Origin: Flexibacter flexilis DSM 6793
GTDB lineage: Bacteria; Bacteroidota; Bacteroidia; Cytophagales; Flexibacteraceae
Assembly: GCF_900112255.1 (NCBI RefSeq)
Contig: NZ_FOLE01000007.1
Location: 1 to 64,000 of the forward strand
DNA length: 64,000 bases
Direction of reading: 5' to 3'
Below the pieces are notes generated by a model. It had not been told where the DNA came from, ran no database searches, and was given only the letters and a program-made list of their open reading frames with translations. Position numbers and translations under genes: made by a program. Positions 42,901 to 50,839 of this stretch are shown one piece after another; positions within the stretch are counted from its first letter, which is position 1; each line of letters opens with the position of its first letter.

Positions 42901-43755
42901 ATGAATCTTTTTAATAACCTGGGCACTAACGACGAAACCTCAGAAATCAACCACGACGACTTTCTTCAGTGGCTTGTATTTGTGGAATCTAAATTTGGCT
43001 ATGATTTTCGGGAATATGCGCCAGCTTCGCTCAAACGAAGACTGATGCGTATTTTTAAGTTATTTGATGTAGCAGATATTTTGGAGTTACAAAAACTACT
43101 GACAGAAGATACCGCTTTTTTTGGAGAAATTTTGCCTGAAATCACCGTTGGCGTTACAGAACTGTTTCGCGACCCCAACGTATGGAAACACATTCGTAGC
43201 GATATTTTTCCCATTTTGGCGCAAAAAGAACATATCAATATTTGGCACGCAGGCTGCTCGACAGGCGAGGAGGTTTACACGATGGCTATTCTACTTTCGG
43301 AGGCTGGCCTCAGACACAAAACTTCTCAAATGTGTACAGACCTCAATCCCAATGCGTTAGCTATTGCCAAAAATGGAATGTACTCGTTCCGAAAGCTTGA
43401 TATTTACCAAAAAAACTATAATGAAGTAGAATGCCAACACAAATTGCAGGACTATTACACCCTGATTGGCCCTAACGTGCAGATGCATAAAAATTTGCTC
43501 GAAAATGTTTCCTTTCAACAACATAATCTCGTAACGGGTGGCGTAGTGGGTCAATTCGACCTGATTTTGTGCCGCAACGTACTGATTTATTTTGATAACA
43601 ATCTTCAGAATAAAGTGTTGCAGCTTTTTAACAAAAGCCTAAACAAAGACGGCATTCTGATTGTGGGACTTTATGAGTCGCTGATATGGTGCTCGGAAGT
43701 AGGAACTAATCTTGCGACGGTTTCTTCTGATTATAACGTTTTGCGCAAAATGTAG
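42901..43755 (+). CDS. cheR: CheR-family methyltransferase
   Basis: 284 residues. N-terminal all-alpha domain with FGYDFREYAPASLKRRLMR, then the SAM-dependent methyltransferase: FRDPNVWK, HAGCSTGEEVYTMAILL (SAM loop), and FDLILCRNVLIYFD. CheR methylates glutamates on chemoreceptors in chemotaxis. No chemoreceptor, cheA or cheB is in the window, so the target of this pair is unknown. The stop codon TAG ends at 43755, directly next to the stop of the convergent gene at 43756. Confidence 0.92.
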   Translation: MNLFNNLGTNDETSEINHDDFLQWLVFVESKFGYDFREYAPASLKRRLMRIFKLFDVADILELQKLLTEDTAFFGEILPEITVGVTELFRDPNVWKHIRSDIFPILAQKEHINIWHAGCSTGEEVYTMAILLSEAGLRHKTSQMCTDLNPNALAIAKNGMYSFRKLDIYQKNYNEVECQHKLQDYYTLIGPNVQMHKNLLENVSFQQHNLVTGGVVGQFDLILCRNVLIYFDNNLQNKVLQLFNKSLNKDGILIVGLYESLIWCSEVGTNLATVSSDYNVLRKM

Positions 43756-44940
43756 TTAGGCGGCCTTCGCCCAAAACGAATCTATTTTTTGGCTGAGTAT
43801 TACCAATTGATTATCAGTAATATTTTTAGTTTTATTTGTTTGATTAATCAGCCCAAACAATTCATTTACTTCTTCTAACGGCACATTAGTTTTGTGTGAT
43901 AGCATCGGCAAAAAGTCCGTTTTGGCAAAATCTTCTGCCGAAATGTGATAGCGTTGGCGCAAATATTCTTCAAAATATAAAATACGCTTATGCGCCATGC
44001 GCTGATGTTCACGCTTATTGAAATACAAATTCGCTACGGTTTCCACAAATTCTACAGTCGTATTGCGCAACGGCTCTATCATCGGAATAATTCTTTGGGT
44101 TCTTTTTCCTTTAAAAACAATAAACAACAAACTGGCTATCATTGCCAAATTGACAGCCCAGCGCAACGCAGGATTTTGTCTTACTACGTCCAAAAGTCCT
44201 TGGTTTATTTTATTGCCGTGATAATGGCTTTCCCAACACACAGCCGCCACTGGCAAATACGACAAGGCTTTGGCGATGTAGTCGGCATTGTCTCGGAACA
44301 ACATATTGTAATTGGTAAAAACTTTGGGCGTAGAACAAATCAAGAAACTACCCGCGCCGTATGGAATCTGTACAAGTGTTGGTGTGTTGCGGTCGGTGCG
44401 GCTCAAAATGCGTTGTTGGCGCGTAGAATCCTTTATGGCAAGTTCGTAAGTAACTATATCGCGTTTGAAAAGGTAGTTTTGGGCGGCGTGGCGGTCTGCT
44501 TCCTCAAAATTCAGCGACAAAGAATCCATGCTCAGCAATGAAATGTATTGCGGCATCACGCCCAACGAATCTACCAGAATTTGGGGTAATATTTCGGTGG
44601 CAATGAAAATGTGGCCGCCTTCGGCTGCGTGCGAGAGCAAATAATCGCATTCGACTTCACTCAAATCTAATTCACTTTGAATAAAAATACGGTTTTCGCC
44701 TTCGTGTCTTTCTTGCTCGAAATCTTGATAAACAGAATAAAAATTCGCACGAATCGACTGTTTATCAAACAATTGCGGCAACAAATCGTACACAATTTTT
44801 GAACCATACGGAATTTTGTCGTTTTCACCGTATGTGGCTGTCCAGTCTATGGGTTTAGGCCGACTGATTTCAGCCCAAATCACTAAGCCAAACAGCAGAC
44901 CTAACCCAACCCAATATTTCCAATTCGCGCGTGTTATCAT
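43756..44940 (-). CDS. DUF4350-family membrane protein
   Basis: 394 residues from ATG 44940 (start at 44994 rejected). One N-terminal helix (YWVGLGLLFGLVIWAEI), a soluble domain with DWTATYGENDKIPYGSKIVYDLLPQLF, a stretch with GEDNRIFI-like GENRIFIQ, and ATEILPQILVDSL resembling DUF4350; a second helix near 285 (LAMIASLLFIVFKG) and a cytosolic tail. In Bacteroidota these sit with MoxR ATPases and DUF58 proteins; none is present here. Convergent with cheR with no gap. Confidence 0.85.
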   Translation of the reverse strand: MITRANWKYWVGLGLLFGLVIWAEISRPKPIDWTATYGENDKIPYGSKIVYDLLPQLFDKQSIRANFYSVYQDFEQERHEGENRIFIQSELDLSEVECDYLLSHAAEGGHIFIATEILPQILVDSLGVMPQYISLLSMDSLSLNFEEADRHAAQNYLFKRDIVTYELAIKDSTRQQRILSRTDRNTPTLVQIPYGAGSFLICSTPKVFTNYNMLFRDNADYIAKALSYLPVAAVCWESHYHGNKINQGLLDVVRQNPALRWAVNLAMIASLLFIVFKGKRTQRIIPMIEPLRNTTVEFVETVANLYFNKREHQRMAHKRILYFEEYLRQRYHISAEDFAKTDFLPMLSHKTNVPLEEVNELFGLINQTNKTKNITDNQLVILSQKIDSFWAKAA

Positions 44941-44978
44941 TTTTCCAAAATAAAGGCTTTCAGGCAAATTTATACAAA

Positions 44979-45010
44979 AAAATAGGCCGCCCAACCGAGC
45001 GGCCTATTTT
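44979..45010 (-). terminator. Terminator of the histone H1-like gene
   Basis: Perfect 12-bp arms aaaataggccgc and gcggcctatttt, then a T-run on the minus strand (plus aaaaaa before). Confidence 0.92.
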
Positions 45011-45033
45011 CTGGTAAGGTCAAAAAGCAGGAA

Positions 45034-45222
45034 TTATTCTTCTTCTTTTTGATTTTTAAGATTTTGCACTTCCTCTCTGATAGATTGAGCTAGCACTTTG
45101 AGGTCTTGCATACCTTTGCGTACACGAGTACCTGCCGCTTGGTTATTCTTGTCATAGAATTTGTCGAAATCACCTTCCAAAGACATCACCAAGTCTTTAA
45201 TTTCTTGAAATCTGTTGCTCAT
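45034..45222 (-). CDS. Histone H1-like (Hc1-type) small protein
   Basis: 62 residues: RFQEIKDLVMSLEGDFDKFYDK, then NQAAGTRVRKGMQDLKVLAQSIREEVQNLK. This TRVRKGMQDLK core is the Bacteroidota group annotated as histone H1-like Hc1; it is less basic than chlamydial Hc1 and ends in an acidic KEEE tail. DNA association is inferred from the family name only. Single-gene unit with a strong terminator. Confidence 0.88.
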   Translation of the reverse strand: MSNRFQEIKDLVMSLEGDFDKFYDKNNQAAGTRVRKGMQDLKVLAQSIREEVQNLKNQKEEE

Positions 45223-45366
45223 TGTAGGAATATTTTTAAGTTACTATTGAAAATGTGCGCACAAGTTAAACACAAATACAAAGCAGTCAAATTTTAGGCC
45301 ATTTTTTTTACCAATTTCTCGAAAAAATTACCCTATTCTTACTTAATTGCATTTGTGTATATAATG

Positions 45367-46779
45367 TTATGGATTGCTTACCAGAACATCTATGTTTCCT
45401 TGCGCTCGAACAATGGTCTGAATCGCTGTTGGTGTAACATAAATATTTTGTGGGCTTAAATCGTTGAGCTTGCCTTTGATGCTAATGCCGTTGTCAAATT
45501 TGTTGTTGGCCAAATTCTGCTGAATCATTTTTTGCGCCTCGTCGAGTTGGCTGGCCAACGAAACCGTAAAATACGGTGTCATCATTTTCAAGAATTTGCC
45601 GTGTGCCAACCAATCCGCCGTTTTCACAAGGCGATTTTTGGTGTCCAAATCATAATCCAGCTCTTTGATAACCACCGATTTTGTCGCTGCATCATACGCG
45701 GGCTTGCCACGCAAATATACTTTTCCGTTGAGGCTACCTTTCAGCGCAGCCATTACGATTAGGTAATCGCCTTGCCCGTACAGTTCCAAATCAGTTACTT
45801 CTATTTTGTATTTTCCTTCCTGAAACTCATACACTTGGCCAGCTACTTGTTTCATGGCCATTTTTTTGGCTTGCGCATACGGCACTTCTGCAATCAAGCC
45901 AACCGCAAATTTGGAATCTACGGGCGTAGTGGCAAGTTGCAGCGCAGGCAAAGTCGGATTGGGGACAACTGTGGGTTTTGTGCCAAGTGTCGTTTCGGTA
46001 CGCGCCTTTAGGCCAACCACAAAACTGGCGTTTTTGCCTTTAGATACAAAAGGTGTCATCATCAGTTCCAACGGCGTAATTTTAAGCCAAGCCTCGTATT
46101 CTTCATTCACCAAAAGTGGCGTTTGCAGATTGTTCCAAGCGTCCAACACATAAGGTTTCAAATCCACTTTATCGGTTACTTGCTGGTCTATGAGTTTGGC
46201 AACGGCAGGCAATTGCTCATCTATAATCGTCTCCACGATGCTGGTAACGGGTATGCTAAACATTCCTATTTTGACCACAGGTTTAGAAACCCAATCAAAA
46301 CCGTTGTCGGAAGTACGCGTTTTTACTTTCCAGTCCGAGCCGATGGTTACTTTCGATACAAATTTAATGTCTATATCAAAATCCACGTCTTCGTATTTGC
46401 TCAACGAAACGCCGAACTGCTCCATTTTCCAGCCTACTTTCGACCAAATATGCACGGGAACCGTGAAAATAAAATTGCCGTTTCGGGTTTCGATACGCAC
46501 AGGCGCACGGCGTGTTACGCGTATCATCATGTTGTCGCCGTTGTTGTCTTCCAGCGAATTGTCTTCATAAAATGGGTTGGGCAATTTGGCCGTCATTTGT
46601 TGCTCCAGCACATTCATTTGTACTTCAATGGGAATGTCTAAGGTCGAAATCTCTTTTACAATCTCAACGGGTTGGTCGTATTGGGGCGGCGGCGGTGTCG
46701 CTACAAATGCTTTTCGTGAACAAGCACCCCACACCAGAGCCAAACAGAGCACTAACCCAACGTGTATTTGTTTTTTCAT
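45367..46779 (-). CDS. DUF4403-family lipoprotein
   Basis: 470 residues. Lipobox VWGAC (Cys 20) then KAFVATPPPPQYDQP linker; the body is two related beta-rich lipid-binding-like folds (TULIP-like), with STLDIPIEVQMNVLEQQM, KVGWKMEQFGVSLSKY, VTDKVDLKPYVLDAWNNLQTP and a second-half KGKLNDLSPQNIYVTPTAIQTIVRAQG. DUF4403 is a known Bacteroidota/Proteobacteria periplasmic family of unknown role. Possible -7 box TACCTTTG about 190 bp upstream (46971-46978). Confidence 0.88.
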   Translation of the reverse strand: MKKQIHVGLVLCLALVWGACSRKAFVATPPPPQYDQPVEIVKEISTLDIPIEVQMNVLEQQMTAKLPNPFYEDNSLEDNNGDNMMIRVTRRAPVRIETRNGNFIFTVPVHIWSKVGWKMEQFGVSLSKYEDVDFDIDIKFVSKVTIGSDWKVKTRTSDNGFDWVSKPVVKIGMFSIPVTSIVETIIDEQLPAVAKLIDQQVTDKVDLKPYVLDAWNNLQTPLLVNEEYEAWLKITPLELMMTPFVSKGKNASFVVGLKARTETTLGTKPTVVPNPTLPALQLATTPVDSKFAVGLIAEVPYAQAKKMAMKQVAGQVYEFQEGKYKIEVTDLELYGQGDYLIVMAALKGSLNGKVYLRGKPAYDAATKSVVIKELDYDLDTKNRLVKTADWLAHGKFLKMMTPYFTVSLASQLDEAQKMIQQNLANNKFDNGISIKGKLNDLSPQNIYVTPTAIQTIVRAQGNIDVLVSNP

Positions 46780-46970
46780 TGTTAAATTAAGGTTCTACAC
46801 TATTTTTTTAGTCTGCCCAAAAGAATATTTAAGAATTGTTTGGCAAAACAAACCATAGTTTTATGAGCATAATTGGCTAACAAATTGATCTCATTTGATA
46901 CTTATCTAACTTATTATCAAGTATATTTTTCCACAAAACAACCTTTAATACTTCTTGGGAGAACATCGGA

Positions 46971-46978
46971 CAAAGGTA
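46971..46978 (-). promoter_or_regulatory. Possible -7 box for the DUF4403 gene
   Basis: TACCTTTG on the minus strand; no -33 partner. The remaining gap 46780-47093 shows no ORF or stable structure. Confidence 0.35.
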
Positions 46979-47093
46979 CAATAAACTCATGGATTGTGCC
47001 ATACTTAGCTATACAATGATACGAGGAGGCCAAACCATTGAGCCAATAGAAAAGCTATGCGCCGAAACAGCGTAAAATGTCAGCAGCAAAAAA

Positions 47094-47121
47094 AAGCGAG
47101 TCGCAAAACTGCAACTCGCTT
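47094..47121 (-). terminator. Terminator of the DksA-like gene
   Basis: Arms aagcgagt / actcgctt; on the minus strand it runs into tttttttgc. Begins 30 bp past the stop at 47151. Confidence 0.85.
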
Positions 47122-47150
47122 GATATGTGTTGTAAAGTTTTTGAATCAAA

Positions 47151-47543
47151 TTACTTGTTCTTGAGTTTTGCCTCAATCGAATGTTGCGTGTGTGGTACGG
47201 CGCGTAATCTTTCTTTTGGGATTAACTTGCCTGTGTCCACGCAAATGCCATAAGAACCATTTTTAATGCGAATCGCAGCGAACTCCAATTGGTTGGTGAA
47301 CTTTTGAAGTCTGGCGGCCAAAGCTCCCAAATGTTCTTTTTCGGCGGTGTCTGCACCATCTTCCAAAACTTTGAGGCTGCTGGCAGTGTTTTCCGTTCCA
47401 GAGTCGTTGCGGCGCGAAAGTGTTTCTTTGATAAAGGCCAACTCCTTGCGAGCTGTTTCGAGTTTTTCGCTAATTAGAGCTTCAAATTCTTTTAGCTCTT
47501 CTTCCGAATATTTTACTTTTTCTTGTTTTGCATCCTGCGCCAT
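47151..47543 (-). CDS. DksA/TraR-like protein without zinc-finger cysteines
   Basis: 130 residues. N-terminal coiled coil (EELKEFEALISEKLETARKELAFIKETL) leading to the DksA tip, a second helix, and YGICVDTGKLIPKERLRAVPHTQHSIEAK at the C-terminus. The DksA zinc finger needs four Cys (CxxC...CxxC); here only one remains (GIC), the rest being VDTG, RLRAVPHT. This cysteine-poor form occurs in other Bacteroidota. DksA binds RNA polymerase and works with ppGpp. Full-consensus promoter at 47643-47672. Confidence 0.9.
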   Translation of the reverse strand: MAQDAKQEKVKYSEEELKEFEALISEKLETARKELAFIKETLSRRNDSGTENTASSLKVLEDGADTAEKEHLGALAARLQKFTNQLEFAAIRIKNGSYGICVDTGKLIPKERLRAVPHTQHSIEAKLKNK

Positions 47544-47642
47544 AAAGCAAACCTTTTTATTGTGAAACTCCTTATTTGACGTAGAAAAAAAGGTTTTATT
47601 AAAAATTTTAGAATATTATTTTTCCATACCTTTTTCTTAGCA

Positions 47643-47672
47643 CAAAGGTACTAATAAAATATTACAAAGCAA
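47643..47672 (-). promoter_or_regulatory. Promoter for the DksA-like gene
   Basis: Minus strand TTG, 19 bp, TACCTTTG (box 47643-47650). Leader about 95 nt. No ORF or other structure in the rest of the gap 47544-47907. Confidence 0.75.
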
Positions 47673-47907
47673 TATGATTTTAGGTAAATCAACAAAATCA
47701 TAACACAAACTCCCTATAAATCAGGCTTTCATATACACTTTCTTAACATTGTGTATATGTTTTGTTAATCTAATCCTATTTTGCATATCTGCGCCTTTTT
47801 CGCGTAGTTTGAAACCCCAAAACGTGATTTGGTGTTATTCAAAAAGACTGCTAACGCCCAATCCGTAGTAGGATTTTTATTATCCCAACTTTCATAAAAA
47901 ATACAAT

Positions 47908-48450
47908 ATGGCTCTTTGGTTTTCTTGCAAAGTCAAATATGCTATTCAGCAAGAGAATGGCAAACAATTAATGAAAAGTGAACAATATTTGGTGGACGCG
48001 CTTTCTTTCACGGAAGCCGAAGCTCGTCTTTATACCGAATTGGGCAGCACTATCCCCGAATTTATGTTGGCCAGCGTTTCCAAAATGAATTTGGCCGATA
48101 TTTTTCATTACGACGATGCCGAAACTTGGTACAAATGCAAAGTAGTATATGTGTCGGTGGACGAGAAAACAGGCAAAGAGAAAAAAGTGCCTAACGTGAT
48201 GCTGGTCAATGCGCACAGCGTGAAAGAAGCGCACGAACGCATTGAAGAAAGTCTTTCGACCATGATTGTGCCGTTTGAAATTACGGACATTAACCTGACG
48301 GCCATTATCGAAATTTTCCCTTACGTGGCCGACGAGAAACCAACCGTACAATCAAAAATTACGGAAGAAGACGAAGGCCTAAAAGCCTCTATTCCGTCGG
48401 CGGTGAGTGCTTTTGAAAATGAAGCGACTCAAGCTCCAGAAAACAGTTAA
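47908..48450 (+). CDS. DUF4494-family protein
   Basis: 180 residues of a Bacteroidota family with an N-terminal WFSCKVKYAIQQENGKQLMKSEQYLVDALSFTEAEARLY and a core AETWYKCKVVYVSVDEKTGKEKKVPNVMLVNAHSVKEAHERI. The family is small, soluble and beta-rich with no proven role. The acidic C-terminus (EEDEGLKASIPSAVSAFENEATQAPENS) is probably disordered. It ends before a terminator. Confidence 0.85.
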   Translation: MALWFSCKVKYAIQQENGKQLMKSEQYLVDALSFTEAEARLYTELGSTIPEFMLASVSKMNLADIFHYDDAETWYKCKVVYVSVDEKTGKEKKVPNVMLVNAHSVKEAHERIEESLSTMIVPFEITDINLTAIIEIFPYVADEKPTVQSKITEEDEGLKASIPSAVSAFENEATQAPENS

Positions 48451-48466
48451 TTTGCAAATAATCAAC

Positions 48467-48500
48467 AGGATAAGCCCGTAACGGCTTGTCCTATTTTTTT
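48467..48500 (+). terminator. Terminator after the DUF4494 gene
   Basis: Arms aggataagcc (48467-48476) and ggcttgtcct (48483-48492), one G-T pair, 6-nt loop, followed by attttttt. Confidence 0.88.
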
Positions 48501-48522
48501 ACTCAAAACATCAAAAAACATT

Positions 48523-49008
48523 ATGGCAGAATCTTTAACAATCGACGCGGCGGCCAGCAAGGCAGAAGGTTACGAAGCCCTGTTGCCGCAAATCGAGGCT
48601 TTGACCACTGGCGAGCCGAATTTAATCGCCAATTTAGCGAACATCGCAGCGGCTTTGCACCAGACCTTTCACTTTTTTTGGGTTGGTTTTTATGTCTCGG
48701 ACGGAAAAGAATTAGTACTTGCGCCGTTTCAGGGCACAATTGCGTGTACGCGTATTCCGTTTAGTAAAGGTGTGTGCGGAGCTTGTTACACGCGCCGCCA
48801 GACGATAGTCGTGCCCGATGTGGAAAAGTTTGAAGGCCATATTGCGTGCAGCAGCGAATCCAAATCCGAAATTGTAGTGCCTGTATTTGATAAAAATGGC
48901 TCGGTGGCGATGGTTTTGGACGTGGACAGCGACAGCCTCAACGATTTTGACGAAACAGACGCGTTGTATTTGGAAAAACTGGCAAAATATATAGAATCAT
49001 TGTTATAG
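48523..49008 (+). CDS. msrC: Free methionine-(R)-sulfoxide reductase (GAF domain)
   Basis: 161 residues, single GAF domain. Cysteines at 75, 85 and 109 (IACTRIPFSKGVCGACY; HIACSSESKSEIVVP) match the three catalytic/resolving cysteines of fRMsr. A further Cys88 is present. It reduces free methionine-R-sulfoxide after oxidative damage. VGFYVSD and PDVEKFEGHIACS are standard signatures. It starts just after the DUF4494 terminator, so it should have its own promoter. Confidence 0.9.
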   Translation: MAESLTIDAAASKAEGYEALLPQIEALTTGEPNLIANLANIAAALHQTFHFFWVGFYVSDGKELVLAPFQGTIACTRIPFSKGVCGACYTRRQTIVVPDVEKFEGHIACSSESKSEIVVPVFDKNGSVAMVLDVDSDSLNDFDETDALYLEKLAKYIESLL

Positions 49009-49065
49009 GATAAGATATTTGCACGAAATATTCTTTGGTGGTGTTATGCTTTATCCAAAAAGATG

Positions 49066-49073
49066 TATTTTTG
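49066..49073 (+). promoter_or_regulatory. Possible -7 box for the alpha-oxoamine synthase
   Basis: TATTTTTG fits TAnnTTTG; nearest TTTG upstream leaves 28 bp, longer than normal. Confidence 0.4.
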
Positions 49074-49160
49074 CAGAATACACCAAAACACACTGGCGTA
49101 GGCCGTTTTACTCACGATATTTATTGTACTTTACTCAAAATATAAACTGAAAATAGCACC

Positions 49161-50423
49161 GTGGATTTATTTGAAAAACTAATTCAGGATAAAGGCCCTT
49201 TGGGAAAGCATAGCGATTATGCTTATGGTTATTATATGTTTCCTCGTTTGGAAGGCCCTATCGGCCCGCACATGAACTTTAGAGGCAAGCCTGTACTTAA
49301 CTGGAGTTTGAACAATTATTTGGGCTTGGCCAACCACCCAGAAGTACGCAAAGCTGATGCGGACGCGTCTGCGGAATTTGGTTTGGCGTTGCCGATGGGT
49401 GCGCGTATGATGTCGGGCAACTCGGTGTATCACGAGCAACTCGAAAAAGAGCTTTCTGATTTTGTGCAAAAAGAAGATACAATGCTCCTTAACTTTGGTT
49501 ATCAAGGTGTTATGTCGGTAATTGATGCGATTCTTTCGCGCCGCGACGTAGTAGTTTATGATGCTGAAGCACACGCAAGTATCATCGACGGTTTGCGTAT
49601 GCACCAAGGCAAACGCATTGTTTACCCACACAACGATATTGCTGGCTTGGAAAAACAATTGGCTCGCGCCGAGAAGTTGGCCGAAGAAAATGGCGGTGGT
49701 GTATTGGTAATCACTGAAGGCGTGTTCGGTATGTCGGGCAACCAAGGCCGTTTGAAAGATGTAGTGGCATTGAAAGAAAAATATCAGTTCCGTTTGTTGG
49801 TGGACGATGCGCACGGTTTCGGCACAATGGGCGAAACGGGTGCAGGTACGGGCGAAGAGCAAGGCTGCCAAGACGGTATCGACCTTTATTTCTCTACGTT
49901 TGCTAAATCTATGGCAAGCATCGGCGCGTTTGTGTCTGGCGACAAATATGTGATTAACTTCTTGCGCTACAATACACGTTCGCAAATTTATGCGAAATCG
50001 TTGCCAATGCCGTTAGTAATTGGTGCTTTGAAGCGTTTGGAACTTATTCGTACTCGTCCTGAGTTGCGTGCCGACCTTTGGAAAATCGTCAATGCTTTGC
50101 AAAGCGGCTTGCGTGCAAAAGGTTTTAACATTGGCCACACTAATTCTCCTGTTACGCCTGTAATCATTAATGGCGACGAGACTTACGCAACTAAAGTTGT
50201 TCTTGACTTGCGCGAAAATTACAGCTTGTTCTGTTCTATCGTGGTGTATCCAGTAATCCCTCGCGGTTTGATTATTTTGCGTTTGATTCCGACGGCATCG
50301 CATACGCTCGAAGACGTAGAACGCACGATTGCGACTTTTGAAGCGATTTCAGAAAAATTGAAAAACGGTTATTACGAAACTGCACCAGCTCCAAGTTTGA
50401 CGTTGGCGGCAATGGAGTCTTAA
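49161..50423 (+). CDS. Alpha-oxoamine synthase (serine palmitoyltransferase / cysteate acyltransferase type)
   Basis: 420 residues, GTG start. PLP fold type I: NNYLGLANHPEV, GARMMSGNSVYHEQLE, NFGYQGVM, DAEAHASIIDG, VDDAHGFGTMGETG, and STFAKSMAS with the PLP-binding Lys near 249. It belongs with AONS, KBL, SPT and ALAS enzymes. The N-terminal LFEKLIQDKGPLGKH and VVYPVIPRGLIILRLIPTASHT are conserved in Bacteroidota homologues assigned to sphingolipid synthesis. In this phylum an alternative is cysteate-fatty-acyl transferase for sulfonolipid (capnine). The sequence alone does not decide. Confidence 0.88.
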   Translation: MDLFEKLIQDKGPLGKHSDYAYGYYMFPRLEGPIGPHMNFRGKPVLNWSLNNYLGLANHPEVRKADADASAEFGLALPMGARMMSGNSVYHEQLEKELSDFVQKEDTMLLNFGYQGVMSVIDAILSRRDVVVYDAEAHASIIDGLRMHQGKRIVYPHNDIAGLEKQLARAEKLAEENGGGVLVITEGVFGMSGNQGRLKDVVALKEKYQFRLLVDDAHGFGTMGETGAGTGEEQGCQDGIDLYFSTFAKSMASIGAFVSGDKYVINFLRYNTRSQIYAKSLPMPLVIGALKRLELIRTRPELRADLWKIVNALQSGLRAKGFNIGHTNSPVTPVIINGDETYATKVVLDLRENYSLFCSIVVYPVIPRGLIILRLIPTASHTLEDVERTIATFEAISEKLKNGYYETAPAPSLTLAAMES

Positions 50424-50446
50424 TCTGTTTTTTTGATAAAAATATA

Positions 50447-50485
50447 AAAACCTCTGTTGGCTTTTGGGCGGACAGAGGTTTTTTG
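50447..50485 (+). terminator. Terminator of the alpha-oxoamine synthase gene
   Basis: Arms aaaacctctgt and acagaggtttt with 14-nt loop, followed by tttg; strong. Confidence 0.9.
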
Positions 50486-50506
50486 TTGCCCAAATTGCTT
50501 ACTTTT

Positions 50507-50528
50507 GATAGTATCATTTGATACTATC
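50507..50528. promoter_or_regulatory. 22-bp perfect palindrome (operator-like)
   Basis: Arms GATAGTATCA / TGATACTATC flank a 2-bp centre. Perfect dyad symmetry in a spot without any gene start nearby; it could be a protein-binding site or a mobile-repeat end. Confidence 0.5.
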
Positions 50529-50593
50529 AGTAAACGCAAATAATTGATTATTAGTCTTTTAATAAATTTACTTGTTTTGTATTTTAATATACC

Positions 50594-50735
50594 ACACCTA
50601 CGGTGTTAGATTTAACTCTAAATAACTTTGAACTACCTATATTTCAATCCGAACGGATTTTTTTAAATAGAATCAAAAGCCTTTAGGCTTGATAGCTTTG
50701 TAGTCGTAACCGTTGGGTATATAAATTTTATAGGT
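50594..50735. repeat. Cluster of short palindromes (REP-like)
   Basis: Three small hairpins in a row: ACACC-TAC-GGTGT (50594-50606), AATCC-GAAC-GGATT (50646-50659, followed by T6) and AAGCC-TTTA-GGCTT (50677-50690), then an AT-rich palindrome near 50720-50735. This arrangement, with CCGAACGG and GCCTTTAGGC cores, is like dispersed intergenic repeats of Bacteroidota. The gap 50424-50839 has no ORF besides. Confidence 0.55.
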
Positions 50736-50771
50736 GTAAATTTTTCCCTGAAAATGCTACCTCCACAAAAC

Positions 50772-50810
50772 AAAACCGCCTTTGCACCGTGTGGCACAAA
50801 GGCGGTTTTT
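50772..50810 (-). terminator. Terminator of rpsA
   Basis: Arms aaaaccgcctttg (50772-50784) and caaaggcggtttt; T-run on the minus strand. Starts 30 bp past the stop. Confidence 0.92.
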
Positions 50811-50839
50811 ATGTTTATGCTAAACAAAAGGGCTGCGGA

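Noticed and set aside
49179-49985. 268-residue ORF antisense to the alpha-oxoamine synthase
   Set aside because: The plus-strand gene has full PLP motifs; the antisense frame is open because of codon bias only.
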